A stretch of 21,365 nt of DNA, taken from positions 1-21,365 of the forward strand of contig JBGTCY010000041.1 in assembly GCA_041748615.1 (NCBI GenBank), written 5' to 3'. The position numbers and the translations under genes were made by a program. The stretch comes from JBGTCY01 sp041748615. Its GTDB lineage: Bacteria; Bacteroidota; Bacteroidia; Chitinophagales; CAIOSU01. Every line of letters begins with the position of its first letter. Position 1 is the first letter of the stretch. This document shows, piece by piece, positions 16,205-21,365 of this stretch. The notes below the pieces were generated by a model that ran no database searches, was not told the DNA's origin, and saw only the letters and a program-made list of their open reading frames with translations.

Positions 16205-17761
16205 ATGCAAAAAACATTACAATCACATAAAAAGGCGGAGGCTACCTTAATTCAAAAGTTCGTTTTGTTGTTGCGGGAGCCGTATTTGAGTGAATTTAAA
16301 AATTATCTGAGGGCGATAGAATATAAACTTTCGCTTCGCTTAGTTGAAGTATTAAGCCGGCATGAAGAAATTTTATCCATAGAGGAAATCACTCAACTTG
16401 TCTATGGAAAATCTGATGAAAAAACGCAACACGCGCTCAATCAATTAGCTTCCCTCACCTTTAAGAAGTCGGGGTTTCTGGCAGTTAACTTCCCGGCTTA
16501 TTTATTTCCGAATGCAGAAAGAATCACGCAGTTGGTGAATAATGGTTATCCGGAAAAGGCAACCTTGTTTGCAGGATATTTATTGGATATAGCCGAAAAA
16601 GCGGGGGATTATCAATCGCAGGCGTTTGTCCTGAAATTTCTCGCGCACCAGGCATATCTCTATAAGGATATGACCACCGCGCAAAAACATCAGAAGGAGT
16701 TGAAACAGGTTTTTGAGCATGAGCTGACTTTCCTTGAACTGAATCAGCACTACCGAGAAAAAGTAAACCCGAATGTGTCCCGCAATTTTGAACCGGAGGA
16801 AGTGGAAAAAAGCATCAGCTATGTTCAAGCGTTTTTTAATGATTCTTCTGACCCGGTCCGGTTATTGGCAAAAGTTTCTTACACGAAAATTCTTTATTTT
16901 TTCAAGCCTGCGCTCTTTGAATCCGATGAATTTCAAAACGGATTTTTTGCAGCCTTGTTAAGAGAGTTTAATAATTATGCCCATGTGATTTTTCCTTTTC
17001 CGAATGATTTTTTGTCCATTCTGCTTTTTTATAAAGTCAACAATCCTTCTTTCAACCTGGAAAGTAAAGTCGCGCGGAAAGATTTTGATGACTGGTCAAA
17101 TCACCACAATTATGTTCGCTTTTGGAAACATTACCTGAACATGCCGGAAGTATTTTCCATCAACGTAAAGACAAACTTTTATACCAATAAGTATTTGTTT
17201 ACGACACACCAGCATCCATCGCGCAGAAAGATGGATAAAAAGCATCGCTTGGATATTGAAAGCATGCTAAAAAAATGCGAGGAGATTTTTGACAATGAAA
17301 AAATCCGGAAAAAATTTGAACGCGACCTGCTGAGTATGAAGCCGATTTATTGCAGTTTGCTGCTGATTCTCTCCAAAGACAGAATTCCGAAAGCCATCCA
17401 GGAATTAGAATCCCTGCTGATTGTTTATCAGCAATTAAGTTTGGGTAACATCACGGACACCGTTTTTCTGTGGCTGATTGTCAGTTATTTTTCGCTCGGT
17501 GACTATGAAAAATGCACGGATGCCTATAACCGTTATGTAAAAATTTCAAAAGGAAAGATTTTTTATGAAGAAAATGACATCGTGATCCATGCTTATTATT
17601 ACCTTGCCCAGTGGATGATGACGAAGCGAAAACAGTATATCAAAAAATACATCAATAATGTTGAGCGGGGAATTTCAATAGAGCATGGTAATATACAAGG
17701 TGAGAATTTGATGAAACTCGGCATCGAGTTAGGCATGATTAAAAATGAACTTCAGGATTGA
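16205..17761 (+). CDS. Conserved-looking helical protein of unknown function
   Basis: This 518-residue protein is not recognised. It has no signal peptide or membrane segment and is almost entirely predicted alpha-helix, rich in Lys, Glu, Phe, Tyr and Leu. The order of helical pairs (for example ATLFAGYLLDIAEKAGDYQSQAFVLKFLAHQAYLYKD split over about 118-155, and VFLWLIVSYFSLGDYEKCTDAYNRYVK near 440-470) suggests a TPR-like solenoid. A scaffolding role in the cytoplasm would fit, but nothing shows a partner. ATG 16205 follows a T-rich stretch and is the first in-frame start. The gene lies 179 bp upstream of maf on the same strand with no strong terminator between, so some read-through is possible. 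Length and composition look native to this genome. Confidence 0.75.
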   Translation: MQKTLQSHKKAEATLIQKFVLLLREPYLSEFKNYLRAIEYKLSLRLVEVLSRHEEILSIEEITQLVYGKSDEKTQHALNQLASLTFKKSGFLAVNFPAYLFPNAERITQLVNNGYPEKATLFAGYLLDIAEKAGDYQSQAFVLKFLAHQAYLYKDMTTAQKHQKELKQVFEHELTFLELNQHYREKVNPNVSRNFEPEEVEKSISYVQAFFNDSSDPVRLLAKVSYTKILYFFKPALFESDEFQNGFFAALLREFNNYAHVIFPFPNDFLSILLFYKVNNPSFNLESKVARKDFDDWSNHHNYVRFWKHYLNMPEVFSINVKTNFYTNKYLFTTHQHPSRRKMDKKHRLDIESMLKKCEEIFDNEKIRKKFERDLLSMKPIYCSLLLILSKDRIPKAIQELESLLIVYQQLSLGNITDTVFLWLIVSYFSLGDYEKCTDAYNRYVKISKGKIFYEENDIVIHAYYYLAQWMMTKRKQYIKKYINNVERGISIEHGNIQGENLMKLGIELGMIKNELQD

Positions 17762-17940
17762 CAGTATTGTTTGAAAAATTTACCGGTATTTTCCCGCGTA
17801 TTTGTTTTTTTAGGCGCATTTCCAGAATAACTTCCCCAAGTCGTCTAACATCTAAAGGCTCATATCTGATAATAGACAGCACAAATCATGGAGTTTATTT
17901 TGACAACTTTACTTAGATTTATTTCGAACAAATTTTCCAA

Positions 17941-18507
17941 ATGCAAATTCCCAAAATTCTTCTTGCATCCCAATCTCCGAGGCGCAGGGATTTATTACAG
18001 CTTGCCGGTTTTAATTTCAGGGTGAAAGCCGCTGATGTGGATGAAAGTTATGAAGAAACGATTCCACCGGAAAAATTTCCGGAGCATCTTGCCATCAAGA
18101 AAGCGCGGGCGGTAACTTCTTTCGCTCAACAGGATGAAATCATCCTCGCGGCTGACACGATTGTTTTAAAATCAGGCATCATTTTCGGAAAACCTGAAAA
18201 CCGTGATGATGCCAACCGGATTTTGAGCGAACTCTCCGGTGCCCGCCATGAAGTGATTTCAGGTGTTTGCCTGCTTTCGGGAGATAAAATGAAAACTTTT
18301 TCAGCGACTACAAGCGTTTGGTTTCATCCGTTGTCAGAGGAACAAATTTCATTCTACATAGACCAATTCAATCCTTATGACAAAGCGGGCGCTTATGCCA
18401 TCCAGGAATGGATCGGACTCATCGGAATTTCCAAAATTGAAGGTTGTTATTTCAATGTGATGGGATTGCCGGTGAGCAGGGTCTGGCAGGAGTTAAGGGG
18501 ATTTTAA
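17941..18507 (+). CDS. maf: Maf family nucleotide pyrophosphatase
   Basis: This 188-residue cytoplasmic enzyme has the usual Maf length. The N-terminal signature LLASQSPRRRDLLQLAG is at 7-23, with Ser10 and Arg14-16 in the nucleotide-binding site. AADTIV at 70-75 supplies the general acidic/metal-binding Asp72, FGKP follows at 82-85, and KAGAYAIQE lies near 151-159. Characterised Maf proteins hydrolyse canonical (dTTP, UTP) or modified nucleoside triphosphates to monophosphate and pyrophosphate, a house-cleaning role also linked to septum formation. The ARHEVISGV stretch (101-109) is typical of the family. All key residues are present. ATG 17941 gives the standard MxxPxIxLASxSPRR opening. The gene is convergent with the 153-codon gene across a hairpin-rich spacer. 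The exact substrate cannot be read from the sequence. Confidence 0.95.
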   Translation: MQIPKILLASQSPRRRDLLQLAGFNFRVKAADVDESYEETIPPEKFPEHLAIKKARAVTSFAQQDEIILAADTIVLKSGIIFGKPENRDDANRILSELSGARHEVISGVCLLSGDKMKTFSATTSVWFHPLSEEQISFYIDQFNPYDKAGAYAIQEWIGLIGISKIEGCYFNVMGLPVSRVWQELRGF

Positions 18508-18540
18508 ACTTGATGTATCCCTATAATTAAAAAGTTTTAA

Positions 18541-18680
18541 GCATCAAAAATCAATTCACAAAAAACAAATATCCAATTCTAAAAATTCAATCTATAAAAT
18601 GATATAGACACAGTTTCCGGATTTGAAGATTTTTTATTGGAATTTATTTGTGATTTGTTTTTTTTGATATTTGTAATTTC
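18541..18680. terminator. Long imperfect inverted repeat between convergent genes
   Basis: The left arm (about 18541-18592) is complementary, with small gaps, to the right arm (about 18619-18672). Shared elements include caattc/gaattg-type and caaatatc/gatatttg-type blocks and A/T tracts. It would form a long weak hairpin between the converging maf and 153-codon genes, with T-rich tracts on both strands, so a bidirectional terminator is the simplest reading. Smaller nested repeats occur at 18591-18608 (TCTATA with TATAGA). A decayed miniature element is the alternative. Confidence 0.4.
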
Positions 18681-18727
18681 CAGTCTAATCTATAGACTTT
18701 ATTTCCTTTAGGCAATACCTTTAATGT

Positions 18728-19189
18728 CTAAGGAAAATAATTCAGCCGCTTCTTTTTTCTCTCCTCGTCTTTTTGCACTTCTTGATGCCTTAACTCATTG
18801 TATTCCAGGAAAATGAATTGAATGAATTTATTCTTCGCTGAAAGCGGTTTCGATTTTTTTTTCAAGTCATTTTTACCGGAAGCTGCTGAAAAACCGGTAC
18901 TGTAATTTGAATGCTCAAGGGAGTTTTTAATGACACGTTTTGCAAACAAGTTAAACAGGATTCTAATCGCCCAGGAATACAGGGCTTCCTCCATATTGAC
19001 TTTTTGTTGCCTAATTTTTTGCTTCAGCATGGATTTCAATTCCCGAACATTTTCCAGCATATCGGATTCGACATCTACTTCGCGTTTAAATTCCGCATTG
19101 TCGTCATGTTGGACGATTTCATCATCCTTAAATAAATGATGGAGCGTTTGCTTAAGTGCATGTGTGAGGTCAGTAGCGGGTTGGATCAT
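18728..19189 (-). CDS. Hypothetical charged helical protein
   Basis: This 153-residue protein is not recognised. It has no signal peptide. The first 70 residues are acidic-to-mixed helix (DDEIVQHDDNAEFKRE, then LENVRELKSMLKQKI), a more hydrophobic helix (YSWAIRILFNLFAKRVI) spans about 86-102, and the tail is strongly basic (KDEERKKKRLNYFP). The mixture of amphipathic helices and basic ends suits a protein that binds nucleic acid or another protein; that is inference only. It is divergent from the 364-codon gene and shares with it a control region full of GCTTAA/TTAAG boxes; a further CTTAAG lies inside its own coding sequence at 19151-19156, so the two are probably co-regulated. ATG 19189 is the first in-frame start. 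Confidence 0.65.
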   Translation of the reverse strand: MIQPATDLTHALKQTLHHLFKDDEIVQHDDNAEFKREVDVESDMLENVRELKSMLKQKIRQQKVNMEEALYSWAIRILFNLFAKRVIKNSLEHSNYSTGFSAASGKNDLKKKSKPLSAKNKFIQFIFLEYNELRHQEVQKDEERKKKRLNYFP

Positions 19190-19200
19190 AGTTAAAAAAT

Positions 19201-19416
19201 TTAAGTTGGTGCTTAATTATATCGAACCCCTCATTGATTGCCGATTTTCTCGATTCCGTTGTAAATAAAGAACTTATGCTCGTGTTTATTGCTTGAATCA
19301 AGTAAAAATTTTTGCTTAATTGTAATTTAATTAACTTGAATTTTGCCGCTTTAAATTAAGTAGCTAAATTTAAGTGCTTAATTTATTGTCCTGCTTAACT
19401 TAAGTTTCGTGCTTAA
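19201..19416. promoter_or_regulatory. GCTTAA/TTAAG box array in a divergent promoter region
   Basis: The spacer holds many copies of GCTTAA or its complement TTAAG(C). GCTTAA occurs at 19211, 19314, 19376, 19393 and 19411; the last three are 17 and 18 bp apart. TTAAG occurs at 19201, 19356, 19370 and 19400. Paired boxes face each other at 19201-19216 (6-bp gap) and 19370-19381 (2-bp gap), and CTTAACTTAAG at 19394-19404 holds two boxes back to back. A related CTTGAATCAAG lies at 19292-19302. The density is well above what AT-richness alone suggests to the eye. Several boxes lie just downstream of a promoter-like sequence, as expected for repressor operators. Confidence 0.55.
19342..19372 (+). 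promoter_or_regulatory. Bacteroidota-type promoter for the 364-codon gene
   Basis: TTTG at 19342-19345 is followed after 19 bp by TAAATTTA at 19365-19372. This agrees with the -33 TTTG and -7 TAnnTTTG elements of the Bacteroidota primary sigma factor in all but the last base. Transcription would start near 19378, inside the box array, about 85 nt before the preferred ATG. Confidence 0.45.
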
Positions 19417-19462
19417 AAAGTTCACCTTTCTTGTGCATCCCTTCTTCACAGTTCTTGAAAAT

Positions 19463-20557
19463 ATGGAACTGCTACTGCCGGGTATTCAAAAAGGTGTCGG
19501 AATATTTTACTCCAAAAAAGAGAGCCGGATAGTCGCTCTTGAAACCGGCAAACCGGGCGAAATCCATGAATTGGATATCAGCAATGCCCTCGAACGGGTG
19601 CGGGAAGCAAGGGCGGGAAAAGAACTTTGTGCATGGACAAACGCGAGCCGTGTTCCTTTTTCCGTGCAGGAGCGTGAGCGGAGAATTCAAATGAAATTTG
19701 ATTATGATTTTGAGGAGAATGTGTTGCTCATGCGTTTCCCGGAATTATCGGACGAGCAAAGCGATATTTTGTTGATTTATTTTAAAGAACAAATCGGCTC
19801 TTTTAAGTTGACCAATGTGAAAGACCCTGTTCAGCACCTCCATAAATCCTTTGCTGAAAAAGTAGTGTATCATGCTATATCATTGTTCATCAGCACGGAC
19901 ATCCGGAATAAGCAGATTTATCAAAAAATGCTTGCCGCGGAAATTCAATCACACAAGTCGCATGAAGAACTGAAAGAGGAGCATCAATTAAGCCTGAAAA
20001 ACATTACCGCTTTTTTTATTGAAAAACTCTCCACGAAAACCGATGTGGCGTTTAAGCTGACAGAATCAGCTTTACAAAAACTTACTCAATTTAAAGGGAA
20101 ACTGGCAATGCTGGAACCCATTCTGGAAGACGCGGCAACGGTTGCCCTCAATCGTCCGGGTGCGGATGAAAATGGGATTGTACTCATCCGTGCAGAAGAT
20201 GTCATTCTGAAAACACCCGAAAAAGCGGATGCAACAGCAAAGGAAAGTGAACAACAGCCTTTTGACCGATACGCGACCACGGTAACATATCTTGAGCGGT
20301 ATGAACGCGCGATTGAATGGTTGATGGAAAGGGGAGAAAAAATTACCGGACAAAACATCGGCAAAGCTTGTCATCCCCCCGTTTCTGCCGCTGCCATTTC
20401 CGATAATCTGAAGAAGCACGATAAAAAAATTGTCGCGCTGTTGAATAAATATCCCGAAAAATGGCAGTTGCTGCGAACGAAATTCAGACCGGTGGGAAAA
20501 TTGGTGGAAACTGCCGGACATGCGTCAGGAAAACAGGTGGTAGCCAAAAGAGGATAA
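19463..20557 (+). CDS. Putative DNA-binding protein of unknown family
   Basis: The preferred start is ATG 19463 (MELLLPGIQKG), giving 364 residues. A GTG at 19409 would add 18 residues, but its first codons are themselves one of the GCTTAA boxes. Residues 1-130 (numbered from ATG 19463) form a mixed alpha/beta domain (GVGIFYSKKESRIVALETG, then ENVLLMRFPELSDEQSDIL) that resembles a sensor fold. A helical middle holds LTESALQKLTQFKGKLAMLEPI and ends in IRAEDVIL, which recalls the lid helices after the AAA+ core of sigma-54 activators, though no Walker motifs are present. Residues about 265-345 (YERAIEWLMERGEKITGQNIGKA, split by a Pro-Pro turn, then SAAAISDNLKKHDKKI) look like a helix-turn-helix. 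It could be the regulator that binds the boxes upstream. It is convergent with kdsB, 16 bp apart. Confidence 0.65.
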   Translation: MELLLPGIQKGVGIFYSKKESRIVALETGKPGEIHELDISNALERVREARAGKELCAWTNASRVPFSVQERERRIQMKFDYDFEENVLLMRFPELSDEQSDILLIYFKEQIGSFKLTNVKDPVQHLHKSFAEKVVYHAISLFISTDIRNKQIYQKMLAAEIQSHKSHEELKEEHQLSLKNITAFFIEKLSTKTDVAFKLTESALQKLTQFKGKLAMLEPILEDAATVALNRPGADENGIVLIRAEDVILKTPEKADATAKESEQQPFDRYATTVTYLERYERAIEWLMERGEKITGQNIGKACHPPVSAAAISDNLKKHDKKIVALLNKYPEKWQLLRTKFRPVGKLVETAGHASGKQVVAKRG

Positions 20558-20573
20558 AACCAAGGGTGAAAAA

Positions 20574-21305
20574 TCAAGACTTCATTTGCCTGTTCAGCCG
20601 TTCCAAATCTTCGGGCTTATCAATCGCGATGGTTTCAAAATCGGTTTTCCTTGCTGTGATAACAAATCCGTTTTCGAGCCAGCGCAGTTGTTCCAATGAT
20701 TCTTTTTGTTCCAAAAAAGAGGGTGGGAGTTCAACGATTTTTTTTAATACCTCAGAGCGGAAACCATAGATGCCGATGTGTTTATAGAATGAAAAACCGG
20801 AATTTTTAGAATCACCGGTAAACGGTATGGGAGCGCGGCTGAAATACAGCGCTTCTGAATTTTTATTCAGCACCACTTTCACCACCGAAGGATTTTTAAA
20901 TTCATTGACATCATTTGAGGGTTTCACCAGCGTAGCGATTTGAATGGCTTTATCTTGAAAACATCCGGCAACCAAATCAATTTGCACGGGTTCAATAAAC
21001 GGCTCATCGCCCTGAATGTTAATCACCGCGTCATATTTTTTTTCTGCCAAGCGCAACGCTTCTTCACAACGTGAAGTGCCATTGGGATGTTGAGCGTTTG
21101 TCATCACTACATTACCGGAAAAATCGTGAACATGATTTACAATTCTTTCATCATCAGTTGCTATTAAAACAGCATCAAGGGTAGTCGCTTGTATCGCCTG
21201 TTCATACACGCGCTGAATCATGGACTTACCGTCTATCATCGTCAGCGGCTTTCCTGGAAAACGGGTGGATTGATAACGGGCGGGAATGATACCGATAATG
21301 TTCAA
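20574..21305 (-). CDS. kdsB: 3-deoxy-manno-octulosonate cytidylyltransferase (CMP-Kdo synthetase)
   Basis: This enzyme joins CTP and Kdo to give CMP-Kdo and pyrophosphate, the activated sugar that Kdo transferases add to lipid A. It is cytoplasmic and Mg-dependent. The 243-residue length is normal. Visible motifs are IIPARYQSTRFPGKPL (6-21; Arg10, Arg15 and Lys19 bind the nucleotide), ATDDERI (49-55), HPNGTSRCEEA (73-83), and NIQGDEPFI (96-104) with the metal-binding Asp100. YFSRAPIPF and YKHIGIYGFR follow at the expected places. The start is unusual: no in-frame ATG or GTG precedes the conserved NIIGIIPARY, and the codon there is TTG (21303-21305); the next Met (23) would remove the active-site loop. 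A promoter-like TTG (21341-21343), 23 bp, then CATTTTTG (21310-21317) lies just upstream and would give a very short leader. Confidence 0.95.
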   Translation of the reverse strand: MNIIGIIPARYQSTRFPGKPLTMIDGKSMIQRVYEQAIQATTLDAVLIATDDERIVNHVHDFSGNVVMTNAQHPNGTSRCEEALRLAEKKYDAVINIQGDEPFIEPVQIDLVAGCFQDKAIQIATLVKPSNDVNEFKNPSVVKVVLNKNSEALYFSRAPIPFTGDSKNSGFSFYKHIGIYGFRSEVLKKIVELPPSFLEQKESLEQLRWLENGFVITARKTDFETIAIDKPEDLERLNRQMKS

Positions 21306-21365
21306 AAGACAAAAATGTTTATTGTAAACTTTGATTAAAACAATCGCAGCGGGCTAATCATTTTT

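Noticed and set aside
17762..17940. Terminator or promoter between the 518-codon gene and maf
   Set aside because: The ACCGGT-centred palindrome has no loop for a terminator hairpin, and the TTTTGACA and TAGATTTA elements near 17900 are spaced too closely for a Bacteroidota promoter.
19409..19462. GTG start for the 382-codon version of the putative regulator
   Set aside because: The first codons coincide with a GCTTAA box of the array, and the extra 18 residues look unlike the conserved-looking start after ATG 19463. It is kept only as an alternative.
20072..20521. 149-codon minus-strand frame
   Set aside because: It is antisense to the 364-codon gene, has irregular composition and no recognisable motif, so it is taken as a shadow frame.

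Overview
The window looks like chromosomal DNA from a member of the Bacteroidota, probably a Chitinophagales, Saprospirales or Sphingobacteriales relative. Three things point there. Two giant exported proteins carry C-terminal type IX secretion (T9SS) sorting domains. One small protein has a PID-CTERM-like C-terminus. The promoter-like sequence that can be read follows the Bacteroidota TTTG / TAnnTTTG pattern. kdsB implies an outer membrane with Kdo-containing LPS. No tRNA, CRISPR array or complete insertion sequence was seen.

Layout. (1) Positions 1-1180 are accessory DNA. The left edge looks like the 5' end of a group II intron on the minus strand, running out of the window. Next come a triplicated 18-19 bp repeat, an AT-rich gene for a small two-helix membrane protein, an imperfect 17-bp inverted repeat and a three-copy 14-bp tandem repeat. 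(2) Positions 1183-15821 hold three minus-strand genes for exported proteins: a 3039-residue giant, a 65-residue PID-CTERM-like protein 23 bp behind it, and a 1702-residue protein. The two large proteins are built from six copies of a module of about 573 residues: a right-handed beta-helix ending in a PDxGAYE-type motif, joined to the next by CARDB-like beta-sandwich linkers. The two modules of the smaller protein match modules 3 and 4 of the giant in the same order. (3) Positions 16205-18507 carry a plus-strand helical protein of unknown function and a Maf nucleotide pyrophosphatase. (4) Positions 18728-20557 hold a divergent pair of unknown genes. Between them lies an AT-rich control region with repeated GCTTAA/TTAAG boxes around a recognisable Bacteroidota promoter. 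(5) Positions 20574-21305 hold kdsB, convergent with the preceding gene and apparently starting at TTG.

How the genes work together. The giant protein and the PID-CTERM-like protein are probably co-transcribed and act at the cell surface; the second large protein is a paralogue exported by the same route. Maf and KdsB are housekeeping enzymes. The most unexplained parts are the box-rich divergent promoter with its possible DNA-binding regulator, and the repeat-flanked cassette at the left edge.
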